NCBI GenBank assembly: GCA_022562835.1 | Contig: JADFOM010000028.1 | Span: 1 to 15,256, forward strand | Reading direction: 5' to 3' | Origin: Acidobacteriota bacterium | GTDB lineage: Bacteria; Actinomycetota; Acidimicrobiia; Acidimicrobiales; SHLQ01 | DNA length: 15,256 bases | Shown: piece by piece, positions 5,950 through 12,399 of the stretch | Layout: each line of letters begins with the position of its first letter | Position numbering within the stretch: position 1 is the first letter of the stretch | Notes under the pieces: generated by a model | Databases searched by the model: none | What the model was told of the DNA's origin: nothing | Seen by the model: the letters and a program-made list of their open reading frames with translations, nothing else | Program-made: the position numbers and the translations under genes

Positions 5950-6703
5950 TACCGTCGTTCTCGGCACCGTGGTCGATACCTGGGTTCTCGCATCGGGCGC
6001 GATCATCATCGGTCTCTTGTCCGGCGTCATCGGGGCCTCCCTGATTCGACGAATCGCTGGACCTCACACCGCTGATCGACGGGAGCTTGCCGACGCGTCG
6101 AAGGCCGCGGCGCTATTCGTATTCTTGTTCTTCTCGGTGATCGGAGTTGTTGTTGCGGTTGGCTTGAGCGATCGCGAGACGCTTGAGTCGATTCCGGCGG
6201 ATCTACTTGCGTATTCTCCTCGGATTCTGGCCGCTGGTCTGATCTTGATCGTCGGTCGTGCCGCAGCTCTGGCTCTTGGTGGCCTCGTAGCGAGAGCGTT
6301 CGAACGCGGCTCGGCGACCAGTGGCGTTCAACTCGCCAACGCCGTGCGCTACCTCGTGACTGCGGCGGCCGTGGTGTTGTCGATATCCCAGCTCGGCATC
6401 GATGCCACGATCCTCTACATCGTCACTGCGGCTGTCGTCTTTGCGCTGGCGCTGGCGTTTGCTCTTCTGATCGGCCTTGGCGGACGGGAGTTGGGCGCAG
6501 ACCTAGCGACCGGTCGGTACTTGCAACGCGTCGTGTCGATCGGGGACGTCGTTCGCGTGGGCGACGTGGGTGGCCGAGTGGTCGCCCTCCACTCGGCATC
6601 GATCGAGATTGAAACGGGACCTGACTCGCGCGTGCACGTTCGTTACTCGCAGGTCTTCGATGCGGCACCTGAAGTGACACGGGCGGCTGACCTCTCCCGA
6701 TGA
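5942..6703 (+). CDS. MscS-like / TM-helix family membrane protein
   Basis: A 253-residue inner-membrane protein with five predicted hydrophobic segments at about 14-36, 55-75, 91-117, 133-150 and 155-178. They are followed by a small beta domain at about 197-238 with GDVVRVGDVGGRVVAL, the pattern of the MscS beta domain. The segment just before it (LIGLGGRELGADL) resembles the end of the MscS pore helix. The large C-terminal cage of classical MscS is absent, so it belongs to the short TM-helix/MscS-like group whose members are not all proven channels. ATG 5942 overlaps the anti-sigma stop by 8 nt, making it the third gene of a tight operon and a candidate sensor or effector for that regulatory pair. 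This link is inferred from gene order. Confidence 0.8.
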   Translation: MTDTVVLGTVVDTWVLASGAIIIGLLSGVIGASLIRRIAGPHTADRRELADASKAAALFVFLFFSVIGVVVAVGLSDRETLESIPADLLAYSPRILAAGLILIVGRAAALALGGLVARAFERGSATSGVQLANAVRYLVTAAAVVLSISQLGIDATILYIVTAAVVFALALAFALLIGLGGRELGADLATGRYLQRVVSIGDVVRVGDVGGRVVALHSASIEIETGPDSRVHVRYSQVFDAAPEVTRAADLSR

Positions 6704-6829
6704 GAGTAGGCCATTCGGCCCAATTCGTAATTCGTGCGCGACTTTCTCGCCTCTGCGGCGTCATACGCACACACCCGCCCGAACAAGAATCCGGGCAGGT
6801 AACCAATCGGAATGGACTCCCGAATCGCT

Positions 6830-6861
6830 AGAGCGGCACTTCCGGGCAGGAGTGCCGCTCT
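6830..6861. terminator. Bidirectional hairpin between convergent genes
   Basis: AGAGCGGCACT (6830-6840) and AGTGCCGCTCT (6851-6861) form a perfect 11-bp stem with a 10-nt loop. It lies between the ends of the MscS-like gene (6703, +) and the lipoprotein gene (6875, -), where a shared terminator is expected. There is no strong T tract on either side, so its efficiency as an intrinsic terminator is unclear. Confidence 0.6.
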
Positions 6862-6874
6862 TCCGCGTATCGAC

Positions 6875-7522
6875 TCAGCCTCCACAATCGTTCCAGCGGA
6901 CCTGCGGGATCCGTCCGGACCGAAGTGAAGTGACCACCGCCGTGTCGGTTTCGAAGATCACCCGGAACTCGGCGTCGGATTCATCGGAGGGAATGAATAC
7001 GAGGGTGCGTCCGTCGCCGGAGGGGTTGATCTGGTCACCGAATATCTCGACCACACGCTCGACCGGTGACCCGATTCCGACCCCGGACCGGGTTGTGATC
7101 GGTCCGCTCACGATGTCGACACGTTCGATCGTGCCCTGCGAGACCATGAAGCGGATGCCCTTTGGTGCTTTGGACGGCTTGACCCAATAACAATCGACGT
7201 TGGGTGTCGATTCGGGAACCATCTTGGTTCGCGCAGCTCGTTCTGCCTGTTTAACCGTCATTCCAAAGGTCACGGTGTCGAGCCCGACCGTGCTGAGTGA
7301 CGATGTCCTCGTTAGCGTCGATTTGCCGGTTCGCTGCGATGGTTCGGTCGTACTGGTCGCCGTATCGGTGGAGGATGTGATCGACGGGGCGACCGATACC
7401 GAGGGCGGCGTGGACGTTGTGCTCGCCGCGAGGGTCGTGTCGACGTTGGCCTGGTCGTCGTCGCCGCCACCGCATGCGACGCACAACGAGCTGACAACGA
7501 TCGCGACGAGCAATAGGCGCAT
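6875..7522 (-). CDS. Secreted lipoprotein of unknown function
   Basis: A 215-residue protein with a short signal peptide (MRLLLVAIVVSSLCVAC) and a lipobox-like end with the lipidated Cys at 17; the -3 residue is Cys, which is unusual. A long Ser/Thr/Pro-rich, probably unstructured linker follows (about 25-75), then a globular domain (about 80-215). This has the pattern GLDTVTFGMTVKQAERAA, as in bacterial exported domains that begin with G-x-S/T-hydrophobic repeats, and is repeated weakly at GVGIGSPVERVVEIFG. I do not recognise a named family. Two cysteines (in VDCYW and at the terminal NDCGG) may form a disulfide. The start at 7522 is preferred over 7543 because it begins the signal peptide and lies 6 nt after a TANNNT box. 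Confidence 0.75.
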   Translation of the reverse strand: MRLLLVAIVVSSLCVACGGGDDDQANVDTTLAASTTSTPPSVSVAPSITSSTDTATSTTEPSQRTGKSTLTRTSSLSTVGLDTVTFGMTVKQAERAARTKMVPESTPNVDCYWVKPSKAPKGIRFMVSQGTIERVDIVSGPITTRSGVGIGSPVERVVEIFGDQINPSGDGRTLVFIPSDESDAEFRVIFETDTAVVTSLRSGRIPQVRWNDCGG

Positions 7523-7528
7523 GGGTCG

Positions 7529-7534
7529 ATCGTA
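7529..7534 (-). promoter_or_regulatory. -10 element for the leaderless lipoprotein gene
   Basis: Minus-strand TACGAT (7534-7529), then 6 nt, then ATG at 7522. No Shine-Dalgarno is present. Confidence 0.5.
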
Positions 7535-7677
7535 GTTGTCCACTCCCGCTGGCAGGGTTCGGACTCTGAGATCGGGATGCGGTCACTGCGGGTCCTCTTG
7601 GTGCTCGTGGCCATAGTCTTCGCCTCTGGCGAGAACGGATCAGGTCGAGAAGTTCCTGCACCAAGAATGAGGGCACG

Positions 7678-7750
7678 TGGGCCGCCTGGGGCTCGAACCC
7701 AGCACCTTGAGATTAAAAGTCTCCTGCTCTACCCGATGAGCTAGCGGCCC
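7678..7750 (-). tRNA. tRNA-Lys (anticodon UUU)
   Basis: The minus strand folds as a 73-nt cloverleaf. The acceptor arms GGGCCGC (7750-7744) and GCGGCCC (7685-7679) pair over 7 bp. The D arm is GCTC/GAGC. The anticodon stem GGAGA/TCTCA encloses CTTTTAA with anticodon TTT. The T arm is CTGGG/CCCAG with the loop TTCGAGC. The discriminator base is A at 7678. The CCA end is not encoded. The first anticodon-stem pair is a G-A mismatch; everything else is canonical. Confidence 0.97.
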
Positions 7751-7759
7751 GAACCGTAG

Positions 7760-7765
7760 AGCGTA
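7760..7765 (-). promoter_or_regulatory. Probable -10 of the tRNA-Lys gene
   Basis: Minus-strand TACGCT (7765-7760) lies 9 nt before the tRNA 5' end, suitable for a precursor with a very short 5' leader. No consensus -35 is seen; the expected place overlaps the palindrome at 7779-7794. Confidence 0.4.
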
Positions 7766-7778
7766 GTGGTATTTGTGT

Positions 7779-7794
7779 TTCACGGCGCCGTGAA
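7779..7794. repeat. Perfect 16-bp palindrome upstream of tRNA-Lys
   Basis: TTCACGGCGCCGTGAA is a perfect palindrome with no spacer. It lies 29 bp before the tRNA gene and would overlap its -35 region. A small hairpin (CCCGG-CAA-CCGGG, 7798-7810, then TTTCT) lies next to it. It could be an operator, a terminator for plus-strand transcription, or chance. Confidence 0.45.
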
Positions 7795-7891
7795 CCGCCC
7801 GGCAACCGGGTTTCTATTGTCTATCTTCTGTGCGAGGAGATCTAAGCCGTTGGAGTCTCTGTTCGAGCTGCCCGCTGGACGAACCAGGCGC

Positions 7892-7897
7892 TAGCCT
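7892..7897 (+). promoter_or_regulatory. -10 element for a leaderless gene starting at GTG 7905
   Basis: TAGCCT at 7892-7897 is followed by 7 nt and then GTG 7905. The match to the spacing in neighbouring genes is the main reason to place the start here. Confidence 0.45.
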
Positions 7898-7904
7898 CGG
7901 CGAC

Positions 7905-8192
7905 GTGAGTGTTGAACCAAGCGAAGCGCAGCGCGAAGCGGCGACCCTCGACGAACTCGAAGCCGATATCGACTTGGTCGATGCGGCCATGACCCACGTT
8001 GCCGAGGGCAACCTCGACGCGGCTGACGCAGCCGTGTCGGCGCTCGACGGTTCAGCTAAGCGGGATGACGATCCTGCGGTCGACCTCGCTGAAACCCCGG
8101 TTGCGGCAGAGACTTCGGATGCCGATCTGGTCGATGGTCAGGACGAGGCGTCAGAATCTGTCCCCGTCCAGCCGTTTCGACCTGCCTCATAA
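7905..8192 (+). CDS. Small acidic protein of unknown function, coiled-coil N-terminus
   Basis: A 95-residue protein (GTG start) with no family I can name. Residues 7-49 are helical and acidic; LDELEADIDLVDAAM (15-29) followed by LDAADAAVSALDG resembles the coiled-coil segment that precedes the zinc finger in DksA/TraR-like proteins, but no cysteines follow. The C-terminal half is low-complexity, rich in D, E, A and V. An in-frame GTG at 7830 would give 120 residues but adds a segment unlike the rest; the start at 7905 is supported by a TANNNT box 7 nt upstream. Its last 55 nt overlap the end of the convergent metallopeptidase gene. The codon usage and composition fit the neighbours, so I consider it a real gene, with its function unknown. 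Confidence 0.6.
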   Translation: MSVEPSEAQREAATLDELEADIDLVDAAMTHVAEGNLDAADAAVSALDGSAKRDDDPAVDLAETPVAAETSDADLVDGQDEASESVPVQPFRPAS

Positions 8193-8668
8193 CCTGCAAG
8201 GTACGCCTCGGCGCGTTCGCTTTGGGCGTAGCGGGCCTCGAGAGCGACGAACTCGGGTCCGTGGCCATCGATGACGAGGTGAGCGAGTTCGTGCACGATC
8301 ACGTAGTCGAGCACCCAGGCGGGTGCGGAGGAAAGGTGCGAGCTAATCCGGATGGATCCATCGGCCGGCGTAGCTGAACCCCAGCGATGATTTTGGTTAT
8401 GTGCCCAACGGATGTTGGTCGGCTCGGGTAGATCGTGTTGTTCGGCCAGTGAAAATGCACGCTCCGTGAGGTCGATGTTCTCAGCGTTGAGCTTGCGCAC
8501 AAGTTTGGCGCTGAGGTCGCTGACGTGGTCATCGATCTCGGATTCGCTGAGTCGAGCCGGGACCCGCACCTCGATAACGCCGCGCACGAGCCGAGCGGAC
8601 ACCGTTTTCGTTCGTTTGGAGGATCGGATCACCCGGACGGGCGGACTCGAAGTCGTGTTCGAAGTCAT
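8138..8668 (-). CDS. YgjP-like (M48/DUF45) zinc metallopeptidase
   Basis: A 176-residue protein with the zincin motif HELAH (H126, E127, H130) and a further His at 136 in GHGPEF, the pattern of the YgjP/DUF45 branch, where the third ligand follows the motif by six residues. Upstream, the conserved RWGSATPADGSIRIS region (95-109; family form RWGS.s..g.i.ln) is present. The normal N-terminal arm of this family, with the KRTKTVSARLVRGVIEVRVP strand pattern, is also present. Family length is about 160-240. The substrate is unknown; the proteins are cytoplasmic. ATG 8668 overlaps the phosphatase stop by 4 nt (ATGA), so the two are coupled. The last 55 nt are antisense to the end of the small acidic gene. 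Confidence 0.85.
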   Translation of the reverse strand: MTSNTTSSPPVRVIRSSKRTKTVSARLVRGVIEVRVPARLSESEIDDHVSDLSAKLVRKLNAENIDLTERAFSLAEQHDLPEPTNIRWAHNQNHRWGSATPADGSIRISSHLSSAPAWVLDYVIVHELAHLVIDGHGPEFVALEARYAQSERAEAYLAGYEAGRNGWTGTDSDASS

Positions 8669-9261
8669 ATTTGGTCTCGTGACTGAAGTGTGATCGCGTC
8701 ATGATCGATCAGCTCAGCCCGTTCGCCGAGCCCTGTCTTATCGCCATCGATATGAATCCAACGTGCACCGAGATTGCCCACGCGTTCGAATGGTGCATCG
8801 AGCCAGGTCTCAAGACAGTAGATCACGCCTCCGTGACAAACCACGAGCACCGTTGCATCGCCGAATTCAGTGTTCATGTCGGCGAGGGCGTCCACAAGCC
8901 TTTCGAGCATCGGCTCGTCGTGTTCGTAGCTGGGTGGCCGACGCTGCTCTGCGAGATACCCGGGCCAATGTTCCTCGATCTCGGGCTTTGTCATACCCGA
9001 CCATTCGCCGGCATCGCGTTCGATCAGCCGATCTTCGATCAATACCGGCCCCTGGCCGAGTTCCTCGGCGATGACTAGCGCCGTATCACGAGCGCGTTCG
9101 AGTGGTGATGAGACGATCGCGTCAAAGGTTCCGAGTGTCGCCGCCGCCATCTTGGCCTGTTGTCGACCCAGCTCGGAAAGGGGCGCGTCGGCCCGGCCCT
9201 GCCAGCGCCCGGCAGCGTTCCATGTCGATTCGCCGTGTCGCACGAGAAGGAGGTCTGTCAC
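8665..9261 (-). CDS. Histidine phosphatase (phosphoglycerate mutase-like) family protein
   Basis: A 198-residue member of the histidine phosphatase superfamily. The catalytic motif LVRHGES (6-12) carries the phosphorylated H9 with R8; R56 (SSPLERARDT), the acid in LIERDAGEW (79-87) and H143 (VVCHGG) complete the site. The members of this branch are usually phosphatases such as alpha-ribazole, acid or broad-specificity phosphatases rather than glycolytic mutases; the substrate cannot be assigned. The start is GTG 9261, placing LLLVRHGE at the very N-terminus as in the family, and it lies 7 nt after TACGGT, suggesting a leaderless message. It is separated from the upstream permease gene by 36 bp and overlaps the downstream metallopeptidase by 4 nt. 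Confidence 0.92.
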   Translation of the reverse strand: MTDLLLVRHGESTWNAAGRWQGRADAPLSELGRQQAKMAAATLGTFDAIVSSPLERARDTALVIAEELGQGPVLIEDRLIERDAGEWSGMTKPEIEEHWPGYLAEQRRPPSYEHDEPMLERLVDALADMNTEFGDATVLVVCHGGVIYCLETWLDAPFERVGNLGARWIHIDGDKTGLGERAELIDHDAITLQSRDQI

Positions 9262-9268
9262 GTACGAG

Positions 9269-9274
9269 ACCGTA
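9269..9274 (-). promoter_or_regulatory. -10 element for leaderless histidine phosphatase gene
   Basis: Minus-strand TACGGT (9274-9269), then 7 nt, then GTG 9261. It lies in the 36-bp gap after the ABC permease gene, so the phosphatase can be transcribed independently of it. Confidence 0.5.
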
Positions 9275-9297
9275 TCAATCCAGTTGTCGGGCCGGTG

Positions 9298-10905
9298 TCA
9301 GAAGTGATCCGCGCGGCGCAGCACAAGGAACCATGAGAGCAGAGCGGATATAGCGACGAGAACGACCGCCATGATGCCAGCCTCGGCTACGAAGGCGTCC
9401 TCGAACGAACCGAAGATCCGGGTGGTCAAGGTCGGAAAACCTATCGGGGCGACGATCAGGCTGATCGGAAGTTCCTTCATCGTCGACATCAACACAAGGC
9501 CAGCACCGGCGAGTATGCCGGGTGTCATCAGCGGGAGATCGATGGAAGCGAGTCGCCTAGGGCCTTTTGCACCCAGTGTTGCGGCAACATCTCGCATCGG
9601 TGCAGGAATGGAACGGACCGCCACGAGGGTCACGCCCATAGCTAGCGACGCGAATCGGACCGTATAGGCGAAGATCAGCAGGGCCAGAGTGTCATATAGA
9701 AGATCACCGGCCGGGCCGGCCTTGATCGTCCAGAACCGCAAGGCGAGCGCGATGAGGATGCCTGGCAATGCGAACGTTGCAATGACCACCGCGTGCGACA
9801 AGCTGCCGATCCGGTCGCGGTAACGCCCCAACAAGTACGCGATCGGTATCACGGCCAGGGCCGCGGCGAGCGCTGTCAGCACCCCAGCGGTGAGCGTATT
9901 CACCGTTGCCTCTAGGACCTTGTCGGCATCGATTGTGAGTGGCCGACCGCCGCGGCGTTCGCGCAGCAAACCGTCGGAGGCCCAATCAACGAGAGCGGCT
10001 GTTGGTGCGCCGAGGCTCAACGCGGCGGCTGCGAACACAGCTCCGAAACACGGCCAGCGCCATCGGCCGAGTCGGTATTGCACCGCCCGACTCGATCGAG
10101 CGGCTCCCATGACAGGTAAGCGACGTGACACCAACCGTTCGGCAGCAACCACCAATGCAGCCATCACCATCAGAACGAGACTCAGAGCGAAGGCCGTAGG
10201 TGGGCGTGCAAGATAGTTTGTTTCGATCGCGCGGGTCAGCGTGTCATACCGCATCAACTGGACAGCACCGAAGTCGCTGATGGTGTAGAGGAACACGAGC
10301 AGCGTTCCGGCCGCGACCGATCCGCTGATGTGGGGCAGCACAGTCTTTGCGACAGCGCGCGCAGCCGAGTCCCCGAGCACCCGCGCGCTGTCCTCGAACG
10401 AGCCGGGAAGCTGCCGGAGCCGTGCCGCGACGGGCAGGTACACGTAGGGGAATGTGAACAATGTGAGGACCAGCCATGCACCGAAGAAGCCGCTTAGTTC
10501 GGGAGTTTGGTCGACGCCGAAGTCGCTCAGCACGTCGTTGCCTAAGCCGCCGGGATTGAGCGTTCGAATGAACGCGGCGGCACCTATGAACGTCGGAAAA
10601 ACTAGAGGAAGTGGTAGCAGAACGCGCCACATTTGGGCCATGGGAAGATCGGTGCGGGTGCTGAACCACGCCAGAGACGTACCCAACCCAGCGGCCGCGA
10701 CCGAGACCGAAACAGCGAGCCGCAGCGTTCGCAGCATCGGCTCCACCGTGGCCGAGGAGAACAACAGCCCAGTCGGATCAGCGTCTTCGGTGAAGTTGCG
10801 CCAGACCAGGTAGGCGCCGGGGAAGGCGAACGTGATGGCCAGGACGATGCCGATCGTGCGCAACGCCAGAGGTGCGCTGTCCTCGCCGTTGGTGGAGCGG
10901 CTCAC
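9298..10905 (-). CDS. Iron(III)-type ABC transporter permease (FbpB-like, two MetI domains)
   Basis: A 535-residue inner-membrane permease, the usual length for the fused ferric iron permeases. It has two binding-protein-dependent transport domains, each with a cytoplasmic EAA loop that docks the ATPase: FEDSARVLGDSAARAVAKTV (170-189) and MRDVAATLGAKGPRRLASID (437-456). Around 12 hydrophobic segments are visible, starting at about 14-35. The GTG start at 10905 overlaps the stop of the binding-protein gene (GTGA), so they form one operon. No ATP-binding subunit gene is present on either side. Thiamine and putrescine transporters share the MetI domain, but the fused double domain plus an FbpA-like binding protein favours iron. 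Confidence 0.9.
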   Translation of the reverse strand: MSRSTNGEDSAPLALRTIGIVLAITFAFPGAYLVWRNFTEDADPTGLLFSSATVEPMLRTLRLAVSVSVAAAGLGTSLAWFSTRTDLPMAQMWRVLLPLPLVFPTFIGAAAFIRTLNPGGLGNDVLSDFGVDQTPELSGFFGAWLVLTLFTFPYVYLPVAARLRQLPGSFEDSARVLGDSAARAVAKTVLPHISGSVAAGTLLVFLYTISDFGAVQLMRYDTLTRAIETNYLARPPTAFALSLVLMVMAALVVAAERLVSRRLPVMGAARSSRAVQYRLGRWRWPCFGAVFAAAALSLGAPTAALVDWASDGLLRERRGGRPLTIDADKVLEATVNTLTAGVLTALAAALAVIPIAYLLGRYRDRIGSLSHAVVIATFALPGILIALALRFWTIKAGPAGDLLYDTLALLIFAYTVRFASLAMGVTLVAVRSIPAPMRDVAATLGAKGPRRLASIDLPLMTPGILAGAGLVLMSTMKELPISLIVAPIGFPTLTTRIFGSFEDAFVAEAGIMAVVLVAISALLSWFLVLRRADHF

Positions 10906-11969
10906 TGGTTCTGGATGCCACTCGCTTCGATGATTCTCGCAGTTTCTTCGAAACCGCCGCCGAGAGCGTCGAAATCAACCGAGCCGATTTCGAGCGCATC
11001 GAATGTTGGCAGTACGGCGGTGGGTTCGACCCCACTTGCCAAGGGATATTCGAAGGTCTCGTCGGTGAAGTAGGTCTGGACCGGTTCGGTGAGAAGGAAG
11101 TTGATCAGGGTGTGAGCCAGTTCGACGTCGTCGGATGCGGCCGGGATGGCGGCGGCGGTGATCAGCAGGAGGGAGCCAATGTCGTCGTCGGCGAGGTCGT
11201 GGTTGCGCGCGCGGTGGTCATCGCCGATCGCCGCTTCCTCCTGGTAATTGTAATAGTGATTGACTAGGCCGACCTCGATTTCGCCCCGGCCGACCGCCTC
11301 GACGATCGCACGGTTGTTGGCGTAGAAGTGAGCATCGTTGTCCACCATGTCGTTGAGCCACTGTGTGGCTACGTCGTTGCCGTGTAGATCGCGAAAGACT
11401 GTGAACCAGTCTATGAACGAGCCGTTGGTAGCGGGAATGGCGACTTTGCCCTTCCATCCGGGGTCGGTGAGTTCGAACACAGAGTTCGGCAAATCTGCTT
11501 CTCCGACGGTGTCGATGTTGTAGACGAGCACCCTCTTGCGCCCGGAGAATCCAACCCATTCTCCGTCTGGGTCGCGGTACCGCTCCTCGGCGAGGTCGAG
11601 CGTTGCCTGGTCGAGTTGGGCGAGTCGGTCGTTTGCCTTGAGGAAGCCCACAGGTCCCGGCGACCGGGAAAGGTAGACATCTGCTGCGGTCCGGTCGCCC
11701 TCCTCGTCTATGAGCAGTGCGAGTTGTGTCGAGGTCGCCCAGCGGACCGCCACGTCGACGCCAGACTTGCATTCAAATGCGTCGATAACGGGCTCGATGA
11801 GGTTCTCCGTGCGTCCCGAGTAAACCGTCAATGAATCGCCCGTCGACTCGGCACACTCTCCTGCGTATATCTCGAGGGCTGCCTCGCTCAAATCGTCGCT
11901 GCCAGATCCGCCACAGGCGGTACCGACGAGACCGAAGACGAGAGCAAGTGTGAGGAGGTGAAGGCGCAT
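10902..11969 (-). CDS. Iron(III)-binding extracellular lipoprotein of an ABC transporter (FbpA/FutA-like)
   Basis: A 355-residue solute-binding protein. The signal peptide ends in a lipobox (LVGTAC) with the lipidated C19. The mature part starts strand one with SLTVYSGRTENLIEP (46-60) and contains VDVAVRWATSTQLA (71-84) and the Y-Y pair in VNHYYNY (Y239, Y240), the paired Tyr ligands typical of ferric-binding proteins. Length is close to the family's 330-350. It is first in the operon, overlapping the permease by 4 nt. The ATG at 11969 lies 7 nt after a -10 box and 32 nt after an inverted repeat that overlaps the -35 region, so it is likely metal-regulated and leaderless. The family includes other substrates, so iron is the likely, not proven, ligand. 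Confidence 0.92.
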   Translation of the reverse strand: MRLHLLTLALVFGLVGTACGGSGSDDLSEAALEIYAGECAESTGDSLTVYSGRTENLIEPVIDAFECKSGVDVAVRWATSTQLALLIDEEGDRTAADVYLSRSPGPVGFLKANDRLAQLDQATLDLAEERYRDPDGEWVGFSGRKRVLVYNIDTVGEADLPNSVFELTDPGWKGKVAIPATNGSFIDWFTVFRDLHGNDVATQWLNDMVDNDAHFYANNRAIVEAVGRGEIEVGLVNHYYNYQEEAAIGDDHRARNHDLADDDIGSLLLITAAAIPAASDDVELAHTLINFLLTEPVQTYFTDETFEYPLASGVEPTAVLPTFDALEIGSVDFDALGGGFEETARIIEASGIQNQ

Positions 11970-11976
11970 GTCGACG

Positions 11977-12006
11977 ATGGTATCGTTGATTCTCAGATTC
12001 CGTAAA
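11977..12006 (-). promoter_or_regulatory. Promoter of the iron transporter operon
   Basis: Minus-strand -35 TTTACG (12006-12001) and -10 TACCAT (11982-11977) are separated by 18 nt. The -10 is followed by 7 nt and then ATG 11969, so the mRNA is probably leaderless. This is the only leaderless promoter in the window with a reasonable -35. Confidence 0.55.
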
Positions 12007-12017
12007 GCAGGCTTAAC
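12002..12017. promoter_or_regulatory. Candidate operator (imperfect palindrome) at the iron operon -35
   Basis: GTAAAGC-AG-GCTTAAC is an inverted repeat with 6 of 7 matches per arm and a 2-bp centre. It overlaps the -35 hexamer of the iron-transporter promoter. This is where a Fur- or DtxR/IdeR-type repressor would sit, but the sequence does not match the IdeR or Fur consensus well, so the binding protein is not assigned. Confidence 0.4.
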
Positions 12018-12094
12018 ATCCCTGCGCCGGCCGCTGGTTCCAGGCGTGATGCGAGTCGTCGGGACGTCTCCGTGCAGCTAGCTCAGCGTCGTTC

Positions 12095-12100
12095 TACCCT
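12095..12100 (+). promoter_or_regulatory. -10 element for leaderless moaD/thiS-like gene
   Basis: TACCCT at 12095-12100, then 7 nt, then ATG 12108. No Shine-Dalgarno is present. The spacing equals that of the divergent iron-operon promoter. Confidence 0.5.
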
Positions 12101-12107
12101 CGATGCC

Positions 12108-12347
12108 ATGGTCACGCTTCGCCTCTTCGCCGGAATCCGAGAAGCCGCGGGCACCGGCCGGGCCTCGTTCGAGGCTGCGACCGTCGACGAGGTGATCGCC
12201 CAGGCAACAGCGCAGTTCGGCGACGTGTTCGCGGAAATGGTCCCGATCTGTCGTGTATGGCTGAACGGCGAGCCGGTCGATGTCACAACCGCCGTCAAGG
12301 CGGGTGACGAGGTGGCCCTACTGCCGCCGGTATCGGGGGGTGGATGA
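12108..12347 (+). CDS. MoaD/ThiS-family sulfur-carrier protein
   Basis: A 79-residue ubiquitin-like protein ending in the Gly-Gly carboxylate (PVSGGG) that is adenylated and thiocarboxylated in this family. The typical N-terminal strand VTLRLFAGIREAAG (2-15), the helix TVDEVIAQATAQF, and the near-terminal VKAGDEVALLPPVSGGG are the MoaD pattern (family length about 80). MoaD is the small subunit of molybdopterin synthase; no moaE or other cofactor gene is in the window, so the partner is unknown. Some members serve in cysteine or thiamine synthesis instead. I chose ATG 12108 for the family N-terminus and the TANNNT box 7 nt upstream. It is divergent from the iron transporter. Confidence 0.9.
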   Translation: MVTLRLFAGIREAAGTGRASFEAATVDEVIAQATAQFGDVFAEMVPICRVWLNGEPVDVTTAVKAGDEVALLPPVSGGG

Positions 12348-12399
12348 AGCGGCGAAGCGGTGTCGAAAAGCGGTGTCTGACACCCAACCTGGGCCCATC

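Noticed and set aside
9890..10216. Plus-strand open frames inside the ABC permease gene (also 10454-10813 and 10633-11073)
   Set aside because: They are antisense to a clear membrane-protein gene, are Arg/Ser/Ala-rich and show no start signals or motifs.
12002..12017. Calling the palindrome an IdeR/DtxR box
   Set aside because: It shares only part of the consensus, so I list it as an operator of unknown partner.
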